From Candidatus Cloacimonetes bacterium 4572_55 (GTDB lineage Bacteria; 4572-55), in the NCBI GenBank assembly GCA_002084765.1, contig NBMB01000021.1:1-64000 (forward strand): a DNA stretch of 64,000 bases, written 5' to 3'. The notes beneath the pieces are model-generated. The model was given only the letters and a program-made list of their open reading frames with translations. It did no database searches and had not been told where the DNA came from. Below are positions 1 to 8,925 of this stretch, piece after piece (the stretch's first letter is position 1; every line of letters begins with the position of its first letter). Position numbers and translations under genes: made by a program.

Positions 1-128
1 ACGGCGCGATTGCAGGTCTTTCCATTCTTTCAGGCTCGCGGAGTCTGGCAGAGGAATTTGGCTTTTTTATCTTGACTCAGTCAGGGAAAGGTATCAAAAT
101 CACTGGCGACGCACTGAAAGTTTACTGA
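1..128 (+). CDS. C-terminal fragment of an unidentified protein
   Basis: The frame beginning at base 3 stays open from the window edge to a TGA at 126-128 and encodes about 41 residues ending GDALKVY. The composition, with alternating hydrophobic stretches and a basic segment (SGKGIKITG), looks like a genuine protein end rather than noise; the other two forward frames also hold stops. The next gene starts 52 bases later with its own strong ribosome site, so the two could be co-transcribed. I do not recognise the family from this fragment. Confidence 0.55.
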   Translation, partial: GAIAGLSILSGSRSLAEEFGFFILTQSGKGIKITGDALKVY

Positions 129-180
129 CAATGAGAAATTGATGGCGGAAATCGAGTAGAAAATATAGGAGGAATGGAAA

Positions 181-1977
181 ATGAGGCGAGAATCGATGGC
201 TTTTAAAACAGATGACGATCAAATTTTTGGGAAGGCGTACGACAGCCGTTTGGTCAAGCGGTTACTGCGTTATGTCCGTCCCTATCGATCCTTGATCTTC
301 ATGTCAATCGGTTTTTTGCTCGTCTCCTCTGCGTGCCATCTTGCGGGTCCCTATCTGATCAAAGTCTCGATTGACGACTACATCAGCGCAAGGGATATGA
401 TCGGCTTATCCCAAATAGCACTTATTTATTTTACCATCCTGATCGCGCGGTTTATCTTTCAATTCAGCGAAATTTACATCACCCAATATGTGGGTCAACA
501 TATCATGTATGATCTGCGCCGAGAAATCTTCGCCTATTTACAAAAATTGCCGCTTGTCTATTTTGACAGAAATCCAGTTGGACGTTTGATCACCCGAGTC
601 ACCTCGGACGTGGACGCGTTGAACGAGGCAGTCTCCTCCGGAATGATCGCGATTTTCGGCAACATATTCAGCATTACCGGCATCGTGGTGATTATGTTGT
701 GGATGGATTGGAAACTCGCGCTTGTCACATTTGCCGTCCTGCCATTCCTATTCACGATCGCCTTCCTGTTCAAGGTCAAGGTGAGAATCCTCTTCCGAGA
801 GGTGCGGGGACGGCTTGCCGTGATCAACAGCTTTCTCCAAGAAAATATCACCGGTATGCACATTGTCCAACTCTTTAATCGAGAACATGAAAATTTTCGC
901 CGATTTGACGCGGTGAACAAAGAATATTTGCAGGCAAATCTCGATACTATATTTCACTTTGCCATATTTTTCCCGGCAGTCCGCCTTCTCAGCGTATTTG
1001 CCATTGCGTTGATCATCTGGTACGGCGGGGGGCGGATTATCCACGAAACTCTGACCTTTGGTATCCTGATCGGCTTTATCCAATACGCCGAGCTGTTCTA
1101 TCGACCAATCCAAGAATTAAGCGAAAAATATAACATCTTCCAAAGTGCTATGGCATCCTCGGAGCGCATATTCAAGCTATTGGACGAGCCGGTCGCAATC
1201 GACAGCAAACCGACCGCGCACCCGATCACCTTATTCCAACATGAGATCGAGTTCAGACATGTTTGGTTTGCTTACGACCGCGATAACTTTGTGTTAGAGG
1301 ACGTTTGTTTTACAATCGGGAAGGGAGAAAGCATCGCCATAGTGGGCGCGACCGGCTCCGGTAAAACCACGATCATTAGCCTGCTTTGCCGATTCTATGA
1401 CGTGAACAAAGGGCAAATTCTGATCGACGGAATCGATATCCGGGACTACGATCTCCACCAATTGCGACAAATGACCGCGATTGTGTTGCAGGACGTTTTT
1501 CTTTTCTCCGGGACAATCGAGGAAAATATCCGTTTGGGGAATCGAGAATTTAACTCGGATCGAACTCGGCGGGCAGCGGAACAAACGCGAGCCAATCCGT
1601 TTATCCAAAAATTGCCGAATGGGTATAATCAAGAGGTCAAAGAGCGAGGCGGTTCGCTCTCAGTGGGTCAGAGGCAGTTGCTCTCATTTTCCCGTGCGCT
1701 GGCTTTTGATCCCCAAATTTTGATCCTGGACGAAGCCACCTCCAATATCGATACCGAGACCGAAATCTTGATCCAAGAAGGCATAAACGAGCTGATGAAA
1801 AATCGCACCTCGATTATTATCGCGCATCGACTTTCGACAATCAAACATGTCGATCGGATCATTGCGATCCACAAAGGAATTATCCGAGAAATCGGCTGCC
1901 ATGACGCGCTGCTGGCGAATAAGGGAATTTATTATAAGCTATATCAACTTCAATATAAGGAGCAAAAATGGGCTTGA
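181..1977 (+). CDS. ABC transporter, fused permease/ATPase (lipid/multidrug exporter type)
   Basis: A 598-residue half-transporter of the MsbA/exporter type, acting as a homo- or heterodimer in the inner membrane. Residues about 30-320 form the six-helix ABC_membrane domain; the C-terminal third is the ATPase. Visible motifs are Walker A GATGSGKT at residues 389-396, a signature variant LSVGQ near 493 (usual LSGGQ), Walker B ILILDEATS near 515, and the H-loop histidine in IIAHRLST. The start has a strong AGGAGG at 167-172, eight bases upstream. It overlaps the following secreted protease gene by 10 bases, so the two are translationally coupled. The substrate cannot be read from sequence; lipid or drug export is the family default. 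Confidence 0.92.
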   Translation: MRRESMAFKTDDDQIFGKAYDSRLVKRLLRYVRPYRSLIFMSIGFLLVSSACHLAGPYLIKVSIDDYISARDMIGLSQIALIYFTILIARFIFQFSEIYITQYVGQHIMYDLRREIFAYLQKLPLVYFDRNPVGRLITRVTSDVDALNEAVSSGMIAIFGNIFSITGIVVIMLWMDWKLALVTFAVLPFLFTIAFLFKVKVRILFREVRGRLAVINSFLQENITGMHIVQLFNREHENFRRFDAVNKEYLQANLDTIFHFAIFFPAVRLLSVFAIALIIWYGGGRIIHETLTFGILIGFIQYAELFYRPIQELSEKYNIFQSAMASSERIFKLLDEPVAIDSKPTAHPITLFQHEIEFRHVWFAYDRDNFVLEDVCFTIGKGESIAIVGATGSGKTTIISLLCRFYDVNKGQILIDGIDIRDYDLHQLRQMTAIVLQDVFLFSGTIEENIRLGNREFNSDRTRRAAEQTRANPFIQKLPNGYNQEVKERGGSLSVGQRQLLSFSRALAFDPQILILDEATSNIDTETEILIQEGINELMKNRTSIIIAHRLSTIKHVDRIIAIHKGIIREIGCHDALLANKGIYYKLYQLQYKEQKWA

Positions 1978-3503
1978 ATTATAATTTAACCTATAAAAGT
2001 ATCATATCAATCGCTTTCTGTTTCATATTAATCCAAATCTCCTCTCTAAATGCCGAAGAATTCTACCGCCCTGGCGAATGCGCGGTCAAATTTGTCGCGC
2101 ATACAGAAAAATCTGCAGGCGTCGCGTCGCTGAAGCAAGCTGGAGCCTCGCTTGTGTACAGCAGTCCTTTTATCGATTATCATCTGGTCCGTTTCGATGA
2201 GGAGACGACGTCCTGGCAGATCGATATCGAAGAACAATGCGAGGAGTTGGAACAACTCGATTCGGTGGAATTGGCGCATCCCAACGCGATCGCGCAGCCC
2301 TGTGAGAATCCAAACGACGAGTATTATTCCCAACAGTGGAATCTCGATATGGTCGAAATGGACAACGCCTGGCACTACGCGGATACGGTATCGGACGTGA
2401 CGGTCGCAGTTCTTGATACTGGCGATTATCCCGATCATCCAGATCTGATCGACGCGTTCCGGGTTGACGGTTATGACGCGGTAAACCAAAATGAGGACCC
2501 GACCGATGATCTTTCCTGGGGACACGGCGCGCATGTTGCGTCGATTATTTTCGCGACTGCCAATAACGGGATTGGAATCGCGGGAATCGCTCCAAAATGT
2601 CGGTATATGCCGGTTCGGGTTTTCGGATCGGGCACTGCCAGCGGCACAGCGTTTACCATCTCGGAGGCAATCCGTTTTGCCACAGATTCCGGGGCGGATA
2701 TTATTAACATGAGCTTTGGTTTTGGAGTCACCGGATCCGGACAACCTGTGAACCCTGATTTTGTATTGATGGAATCGGTTGAATATGCCGCTGCCGCTGG
2801 AGTCGTCCTTATCGCGGCGGCTGGAAACGATCACGCGTCAGTTCTCTCATTTCCAGCTCGATACGATGATGTGATCTCGGTCGGATCGGTCGATATCAAC
2901 GGCATGGAAACAGATTATTCCAATTATGAGCAGGGACTGGACCTGATGGCTCCTGGAGGCGACGCGGGAGATGGAGTCTGGGGCGCGGGAAAAATCGGAG
3001 ACACATACGGTTATGTAGAAGCGAACGGTACATCCCAAGCTACGCCGCATGTCTCGGGATTAGCCGCGCTGCTGATAGCGCATGGTCTGCCGCAGGATCA
3101 GGCACGCGATACAATGCGCCAGTACGCCGCGGATATGGGCGATCCAGGATATGATCCAGAGACCGGATTCGGGCTGATCGATATTGGGGCTTCTTTATCC
3201 ATATTTGGGCTGTCGCCGCCAGAAAATATCGCGCTACATCCCGCCTTCCCCAATCCATTTTTCGACCAGACGGAAATCTCTTTCGATATACCGGAGAACG
3301 CGTATGTCACCTTGCGCGTTTATAATACTTTGGGACAGCGAGTGCGAACGCTTTTTTCCAACCGCAGCGCGCCCGGAGGCTTTTATCAGGTCCACTGGGA
3401 CGGGAGCGGGGACACCCAAAATAGGCTGGCTTCCGGCGTCTATTTTTTACGATTGGACGTTGACGGCAGCGCATATTCCCGATCTATTATTCTGCTGAAA
3501 TAA
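1968..3503 (+). CDS. Secreted subtilisin-family (S8) serine protease with C-terminal sorting domain
   Basis: A 511-residue exported protease. An N-terminal hydrophobic signal (about residues 10-28, ending SLNA) is followed by a prodomain-like region and a peptidase S8 domain with the full triad: Asp150 (AVLDTGD), His186 (GHGAHVAS) and Ser356 (NGTSQATPH), with the oxyanion Asn in AAAGN. The last 85 or so residues form a FlgD/PorSS-type beta domain beginning HPAFPNPF and ending with a short hydrophobic-basic tail (SIILLK), as in type IX secretion cargo. The start ATG lies inside the end of the ABC exporter gene, with AAGGAG upstream. Predicted to be surface-anchored or released; no secretion machinery is in this window. 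Confidence 0.92.
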   Translation: MGLNYNLTYKSIISIAFCFILIQISSLNAEEFYRPGECAVKFVAHTEKSAGVASLKQAGASLVYSSPFIDYHLVRFDEETTSWQIDIEEQCEELEQLDSVELAHPNAIAQPCENPNDEYYSQQWNLDMVEMDNAWHYADTVSDVTVAVLDTGDYPDHPDLIDAFRVDGYDAVNQNEDPTDDLSWGHGAHVASIIFATANNGIGIAGIAPKCRYMPVRVFGSGTASGTAFTISEAIRFATDSGADIINMSFGFGVTGSGQPVNPDFVLMESVEYAAAAGVVLIAAAGNDHASVLSFPARYDDVISVGSVDINGMETDYSNYEQGLDLMAPGGDAGDGVWGAGKIGDTYGYVEANGTSQATPHVSGLAALLIAHGLPQDQARDTMRQYAADMGDPGYDPETGFGLIDIGASLSIFGLSPPENIALHPAFPNPFFDQTEISFDIPENAYVTLRVYNTLGQRVRTLFSNRSAPGGFYQVHWDGSGDTQNRLASGVYFLRLDVDGSAYSRSIILLK

Positions 3504-3614
3504 GCAAGCATACGCGAGTTATCATGGATCGGAACGGTTTGGAATTTAGAATTGTATTTTTTATAGGAATGTGTAATAGAGCGTTTTCTTAGGGCGTTTG
3601 GAGAAAATTTATTT

Positions 3615-5861
3615 ATGCGGATATCTCATTTTTTCATGGCTTTGATAGCTTTGGCTCTTTTGCCGGCTATCTGTTTTTCAAACACGATCAGTGGGTATCT
3701 GAAAGACGTCTCCAACGGCGAGCCTTTGATCGGCGGCAACGTCTATATTTCCGGGACAGACCTGGGCGCGGCGACGAACAGCCGAGGGTATTATGTGATT
3801 CCCTCAATTCCGGATGGAGATTATACGATCCTGTTTCGTTATATAGGCTATGAAACGCAAAAAATTGATCACACGTTGCAATCGGATGATAATGTGATCC
3901 TCAATGTGGGGTTGCAACCCGAGACGTTGTTGGGTCAGGAGATTCTCGTGACTGCGGATCGGCTTGAAGACGATCGGCGTATCAACCCGAGTCAGATGAG
4001 TCTCAAGACGCGACAATTGGTAGAAATCCCGCAAGTGATTGAGCCTGACCTGTTTCGTGCGGTACAGGCACTGCCGGGCGTCAGTACCTTATCCGATTTT
4101 TCCAGCGGACTTTATGTCCGAGGCGGCAGTGCTGACCAAAATCTGATCCTGATCGACGACATCGACGTGTATAACCCGACGCATCTGTTCGGCTTTTTCA
4201 GCACGTTCAATGTGGACGCTGTCAAGACAGTCGAGTTGCAAAAGGGCGGTTTTTCCGTGTTAAACGGCGGTCGTCTCTCTTCCATTATGAATGTGTTCAA
4301 TAAAGACGGAAATCGAAAGAAGATCGAGGGCGTGGGTCGTATCAGTCTTCTGAATGCGTCTATGACCTTGGAGGGACCGTGGAAAAAAGGCTCATGGATG
4401 CTTTCCGGTCGCCGTTCCTATATCGATCAGACTGGCAAACTTTTCAATTATACCATCCCCTATTATTTTTATGACCTGCACGGAAAACTCAATTACGATA
4501 TCTCGCATAATGACAACTTTAGCCTCAGTTTCTATAAAGGACAGGACGATCTGGATTTGGACGCTGGGACGTTGGACGTCAATTTGGCGTGGGGGAACGA
4601 TACCTTTAGCTCAAGATGGGTGCATCTTTTTTCCAGTAAACTCTATTCTCACTTTGTTTTTGCTGGGAGTCGATTTAAATCTTCGGTAAATTTTAAATTT
4701 CAGGATGAGTTTGAATTTTATCGTCGAAATAAGATCACAGACATGTCTTTTAAAGGCCGCTTGACTTATACGCCGAGCAATACGCATATTTTTGATGTGG
4801 GTTTTGAGATCAAAGATCTCGATTTTAAATTCCATTCCGGTTGGAATAGCGAAAATGCAGACGAGAGCAATGAGGATAATTTGAATTTTCACTATAAGGG
4901 CATCTATACCGGGGTTTATGTACAGGACAATTGGAATCTGTCGCCTCTCTATCAACTGCAATACGGCTTGCGCCTCAATAACTATTCCGACGGCGAATAT
5001 TTTGATCTTGCGCCTCGCGCTTCGATAAAATATATGCTGACGAACCAAATCAACGCGCACGCGACGTATGGTCGTTATTACCAATATCTGAATGTCGTGT
5101 CCGAGGATATGGCGAGTTTTGCCGATCTCTGGTTTCCGGTAGACGAGACGGTAACTCCTGGAAAGTCCGACCATTATATCCTTGGAATCAAGACCGATTT
5201 TAATCAAAAATTCGATCTTGAAGTGGAGGGCTACTACAAGTGCTATAACAACTTAGTGGAGGTCAACGAGGAGGTTCTCAATTCTATTATAGATCAAGAA
5301 ACCGAGTTAAGCGACATCTTCAACAATGGCACAGGAGACGCGTACGGTTTTGAGATCTATCTAAAAAATCACGTGCATAATCTGTCAGGATGGGTGGGAT
5401 ATACTCTGGGTTGGACAAAGCGAGATATTGATAACTATAATTTCGACATGGAATTTTATCCCAAATATGACCGGCGCCATCAGTTGGTGGTGATGCAGAG
5501 TTATAATCCGAACAAAAAATGGCGATTCAGTGCTTCCTTTCGTTATGGCAGCGGTCAGCCCATGACCCGCGCGACGGCGCGTTATTCGGTGATAGAGATC
5601 AATGGCAGAGAGCGGGTGACAGTTTTGGAAGGAAAGAAAAATACGTATCGCCTGCCTGATTATCATCGACTTGATCTGGGCATTTTTTATACAAAAAAGA
5701 GTTCAAAATTTACGATTGAGCCTTATATTCAGGTAGTGAACGTTTATAATCAGGGCAATATTTTTATCCGCTCTTACGACGCGAGTTCCAACCCGATTGA
5801 ATACGACGACGTCACTATGTTGCCGGTCATCCCGACGGTTGGGGTCAACCTCTATTTTTGA
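3615..5861 (+). CDS. TonB-dependent outer-membrane receptor
   Basis: A 748-residue receptor for energised uptake across the outer membrane. It has a signal peptide (residues 1-22), a CarboxypepD_reg-like beta-sandwich (about 25-105, NTISGYLKD to VGLQPE), a plug domain (about 115-235, with YVRGGSADQNLILIDDID) and a beta-barrel to a terminal aromatic residue (GVNLYF). The N-terminal sandwich is typical of FCB-group receptors. It stands alone, with 111 bases separating it from the protease and a convergent penicillin-binding protein downstream. No SusD-like partner is present and the ligand is unknown. The ribosome site is weak (GGAG about 12 bases upstream). Confidence 0.9.
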   Translation: MRISHFFMALIALALLPAICFSNTISGYLKDVSNGEPLIGGNVYISGTDLGAATNSRGYYVIPSIPDGDYTILFRYIGYETQKIDHTLQSDDNVILNVGLQPETLLGQEILVTADRLEDDRRINPSQMSLKTRQLVEIPQVIEPDLFRAVQALPGVSTLSDFSSGLYVRGGSADQNLILIDDIDVYNPTHLFGFFSTFNVDAVKTVELQKGGFSVLNGGRLSSIMNVFNKDGNRKKIEGVGRISLLNASMTLEGPWKKGSWMLSGRRSYIDQTGKLFNYTIPYYFYDLHGKLNYDISHNDNFSLSFYKGQDDLDLDAGTLDVNLAWGNDTFSSRWVHLFSSKLYSHFVFAGSRFKSSVNFKFQDEFEFYRRNKITDMSFKGRLTYTPSNTHIFDVGFEIKDLDFKFHSGWNSENADESNEDNLNFHYKGIYTGVYVQDNWNLSPLYQLQYGLRLNNYSDGEYFDLAPRASIKYMLTNQINAHATYGRYYQYLNVVSEDMASFADLWFPVDETVTPGKSDHYILGIKTDFNQKFDLEVEGYYKCYNNLVEVNEEVLNSIIDQETELSDIFNNGTGDAYGFEIYLKNHVHNLSGWVGYTLGWTKRDIDNYNFDMEFYPKYDRRHQLVVMQSYNPNKKWRFSASFRYGSGQPMTRATARYSVIEINGRERVTVLEGKKNTYRLPDYHRLDLGIFYTKKSSKFTIEPYIQVVNVYNQGNIFIRSYDASSNPIEYDDVTMLPVIPTVGVNLYF

Positions 5862-5899
5862 TCGATCTGGATTAATTCCTTCAAGGTTTTATAGCAGAA

Positions 5900-7990
5900 T
5901 CAAGGAGTCGGTATTTTTTCAACGCCTCGAGACTTAGGTCGTTCTCTTTGTCTGACCCGGATCGCGCAGCTTGTGCACACATTACGCCTTTTACGATCGG
6001 ACACATTGGCTATGACATCCTCAGCGGTATTCGTGCATTCCGAAGATGCGATTTTCCCGGATACTTGACAGATTGATATCCGCTGGACGCCCTTTGGCAT
6101 TTTAAAATAGGCGGCAGGCAGGCTATCATGAACCACGCTCATAAACTTTGCCCAGACCGGCAGCGCGGCTTGGGACCCGGTCATGCTGCGACCCAACGAT
6201 TGATTTCGATCAAATCCGATCCATACTCCCGCGGCAACGTGTGGACTAAATCCAATGAACCAGGCGTCTTTATAGTTGTCTGTAGTTCCGGTTTTGCCGC
6301 CAGCTGGGTGCCAAAACCCCGCCCTCCGAGCTCCGTACCCGCTGCCGTTATCCACCACGGTTCGCAGCATTGAGACCATCACCGCCGCCTCTTCTTTTGT
6401 CAGGACCTCCTGGGGCATCGAAAAATTTTCCTCGATAATGAGGTCATTTTGATCTATAATCTTTTCAATAAAATATGGAGATTGATAAATCCCTTGATTT
6501 GCAAACACTGCGTACGCGCTGACCATCTCCAATAATGAAACGTCGGCTGTCCCGAGAGCTAATGAAGGATAGGGCGGCAGAGTGCTCTGAATACCCATTT
6601 CTTTGGTTAGAGAGACGACCTGCTGGATCCCTATTTTTTTCAATAAACGCACAGCGGAAGCGTTTAGGGATTTGTTGAGAGCTGTCCGCAGAGTCACCTG
6701 TCCGTAAAATTTTCGATTGATATTGCGGGGTGCCCATATCTTCCCGCCGATCTTGATCGGATCGGATATATCCAAAATCACGTCCGCGGGAGAGTAACCC
6801 TGACGGATCGCGGTTGCATAGACAAACGGTTTAAAGGCAGACCCTGCCTGACGTTTCGCCTGCACTGCGCGGTTGAATTGGCTTGTCGAAAAATCTCGAC
6901 CTCCGATCATAGCGAGAATACCGGATGTTTTGGGATCAAGAGCCAACAGAGCGCCCTGAACTCTATTGACGCTGTCCGATGTCGCTATTTTCTCATCCAA
7001 CAGTTTGAAATGATCGCTAAATAGGCGGTCAGCAGATCGCTGCCATTCTTTATCCAGCGTCGTGTACACCCTTCCGCCACTGCGATAGACAAATTCCGAA
7101 CCATATTTTTCAACCAGGTACTTTCTCAATTCCTCTATAAAATATGCGCCGCTTCGAATAGAATCAGATGTTGGGACGATCTCCAAGTCCTGCTCCCATA
7201 GAGCATCAGCCTCAAGCGAAGTGATGAGACCCTGTTTTTCCAGAACGTTCAATACCACCTTATGACGAAATTTCCCCCGCTCCATATCATTAAAAGGGCT
7301 GTAATTCTCCGGATTCTTAGGCAATCCGGCAAGAAATGTGCATTGAGCCTGATTCAGCTCGGAGATACTCTTGCCGAAATATTTTTTGGAGATCGTACCG
7401 ACGCCATAGCAACCCGCACCAAAATATATCTGATTCAGATACAGTTCGAGAATTTGTTGTTTGGTATAGGTACGCTCGATCTTGATCGCCATCAGAAGCT
7501 CTCGAATTTTTCGAGAAAGGGTCTTTTGATGAGTGAGGAACGCGTTTCTGGCAAGCTGTTGGGTTAATGTACTGGCTCCTTGCCGAGCTTCAAGATGTTG
7601 AATGTTGCGGATCATCGCAGCCCAGAAACGACGGGCGTCCAGTCCCCAATGCTTGTAGAAACGGACGTCCTCGACAGCGACAATCGTGTGGCGCAAGTTT
7701 TTCGGAATCTCTTCCAGATCCGCCCATTCTCTATTTTCCTCATAAAAGGCGTGGATAAATTGACCGTCTCGGTCGTACACAGACGTGCGCAAAACCGGTT
7801 GGTAATCGGTTACTTCTTTTAAGGTGGGCAGCCCTTTTGAGAAATACCAAATAGTTGCCACAGATGTGACTAAGCCTATCAGAAACATGACTGCCAATAT
7901 CTTACAGGATGTTATGAAAATCCGCTTCCATGGAAGATTCTGGAAAAAAGAGGCTGCCTTCTTGAATGAAGAACTCGGTGTGTCGGACAT
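5900..7990 (-). CDS. Class A penicillin-binding protein (PBP1A type)
   Basis: A bifunctional peptidoglycan synthase of 696 residues anchored by one N-terminal membrane helix (about 27-50). The GT51 glycosyltransferase domain shows the catalytic Glu107 in VAVEDVRFYKHWG and the QGASTLTQQLARN motif. The transpeptidase domain has the nucleophile Ser384 and Lys387 in GSAFKPF, an SLN motif (KSLNAS) and the KTGTT box starting at Lys566. A cysteine-containing basic tail follows (CQVSGK, NVCTSC). It polymerises lipid II and cross-links stem peptides in the periplasm. The gene converges on the TonB receptor; its start region is followed upstream by a dispersed repeat (8065-8242). Confidence 0.95.
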   Translation of the reverse strand: MSDTPSSSFKKAASFFQNLPWKRIFITSCKILAVMFLIGLVTSVATIWYFSKGLPTLKEVTDYQPVLRTSVYDRDGQFIHAFYEENREWADLEEIPKNLRHTIVAVEDVRFYKHWGLDARRFWAAMIRNIQHLEARQGASTLTQQLARNAFLTHQKTLSRKIRELLMAIKIERTYTKQQILELYLNQIYFGAGCYGVGTISKKYFGKSISELNQAQCTFLAGLPKNPENYSPFNDMERGKFRHKVVLNVLEKQGLITSLEADALWEQDLEIVPTSDSIRSGAYFIEELRKYLVEKYGSEFVYRSGGRVYTTLDKEWQRSADRLFSDHFKLLDEKIATSDSVNRVQGALLALDPKTSGILAMIGGRDFSTSQFNRAVQAKRQAGSAFKPFVYATAIRQGYSPADVILDISDPIKIGGKIWAPRNINRKFYGQVTLRTALNKSLNASAVRLLKKIGIQQVVSLTKEMGIQSTLPPYPSLALGTADVSLLEMVSAYAVFANQGIYQSPYFIEKIIDQNDLIIEENFSMPQEVLTKEEAAVMVSMLRTVVDNGSGYGARRAGFWHPAGGKTGTTDNYKDAWFIGFSPHVAAGVWIGFDRNQSLGRSMTGSQAALPVWAKFMSVVHDSLPAAYFKMPKGVQRISICQVSGKIASSECTNTAEDVIANVSDRKRRNVCTSCAIRVRQRERPKSRGVEKIPTP

Positions 7991-8064
7991 TATTTCCCCC
8001 GATTGTTTTTTAATATGAATTTCAGAATAATGATAATAGAGGTGCGATACAAGTATTAATCAGA

Positions 8065-8242
8065 ACGGAAATCGATCCGCAGATTACACAGATTATCGCA
8101 GATTAAGAATTGATAATTAAAGGATTATATCTTTTTTGCCAAATTTTCTTCAGGAAAACAGAGCTTTTGCGCGCATTTCACTATATTCGCAACAGAGTCA
8201 CAGAGCGCGCAGAGTCAGCCCAAATAAGGGTTCTGAAATTCT
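8065..8242. repeat. Dispersed repeat, copy A (longest copy)
   Basis: Bases 8065-8150 match copy B (42651-42736) with two differences, and bases 8110-8242 match copy C (54091-54225) in inverted orientation with only a few differences, so copy A joins both halves. The left part contains three near-tandem CGCAGATTA-like units; the right part contains the CTCTGTGACTCTGTTGCG type of sequence known as a common intergenic repeat in environmental genomes. Its right edge lies inside the 3' end of the neighbouring minus-strand gene and supplies that gene's last codons and stop. Confidence 0.9.
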
Positions 8243-8692
8243 CATAGAAGCTGAGTTCTCTTGGATGAGGGTGGCAAAAAGATAATTTTCAAATGCGAGC
8301 TCCTGAGTGCCGATGGTAAAAACACCGTTGTTGGTATGAATTTTAATTTTTTCCAGAGAAAAAGAATCCCCATCAATCACCCAAATGATCTGACCTTTAA
8401 ATTCGGCAATGTTCGTATCGTCTAATGCCGTCACCTCAATTTTTTTGTGTGGAATCGCCTTCTTTATAAGTTTGGAATTCCATGTTTTTAACGTTCTAAT
8501 TAATTCAAGATTGTTCTGATTAACTGTTGAAGCGTCGCTAAAAACACCAATGGTCAGAATACCATTTGCAGCACTGATATTCGATGATGCTGCAAAAACA
8601 GGCAAACTGTTCGTAATCCGTTCCAATTGCTGAGCTTGCGCTGTGTGGATAAGCAAGAGTCCAACTATAAAAAGTATATAAAAATATTTCAT
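8198..8692 (-). CDS. Small exported protein, YfiR/DUF4154-like in layout
   Basis: A 164-residue protein with a clear signal peptide (hydrophobic residues 4-20, cleavage near AQAQ) and a single mixed alpha/beta domain with the phrases LTIGVFSDAS and NNGVFTIGTQ. The layout (short exported domain with a repeated ig/tiG strand) recalls the periplasmic YfiR family, but I cannot confirm it. The start has GGAAGGAG six bases upstream. The final 14 residues (RISEPLFGLTLRAL) and the stop lie entirely inside dispersed repeat copy A, so the native C-terminus was probably lost or replaced. It is isolated, with no partner cyclase nearby. Confidence 0.7.
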   Translation of the reverse strand: MKYFYILFIVGLLLIHTAQAQQLERITNSLPVFAASSNISAANGILTIGVFSDASTVNQNNLELIRTLKTWNSKLIKKAIPHKKIEVTALDDTNIAEFKGQIIWVIDGDSFSLEKIKIHTNNGVFTIGTQELAFENYLFATLIQENSASMRISEPLFGLTLRAL

Positions 8693-8873
8693 AACAAGCT
8701 CCTTCCAAAGTTGATAGTAAATTTAAAGTTAGGTTGCACACCAAATTAACGTATCTTAAGTATTTGCTGTAATTTTTTCATAGATTTCAGGATGCTGTTC
8801 GCTGGAAGCTCTTTAGTGTAAGCGACAAAATGATCATATTGAGGATGGATAATCCGAGGTAGGGCAGTAAAAT

Positions 8874-8917
8874 AAAAGAAAATCCGGTTTGGCAAGCCCT
8901 GAACCGGATTTTCTTTT
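8874..8917. terminator. Bidirectional rho-independent terminator
   Basis: A perfect 16-bp inverted repeat (8874-8889 and 8902-8917, core AATCCGGTT/AACCGGATT) with A-rich and T-rich flanks on either side and a 12-base loop. It lies just downstream of the stop of the minus-strand DUF2723 gene, which it would terminate. Confidence 0.85.
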
Positions 8918-8925
8918 TAGAATCG

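Noticed and set aside
2046-2834. 262-codon minus-strand frame inside the S8 protease gene
   Set aside because: It is fully antisense to a gene with an intact catalytic triad; composition is Arg/His-rich and not protein-like, and no ribosome site precedes it.
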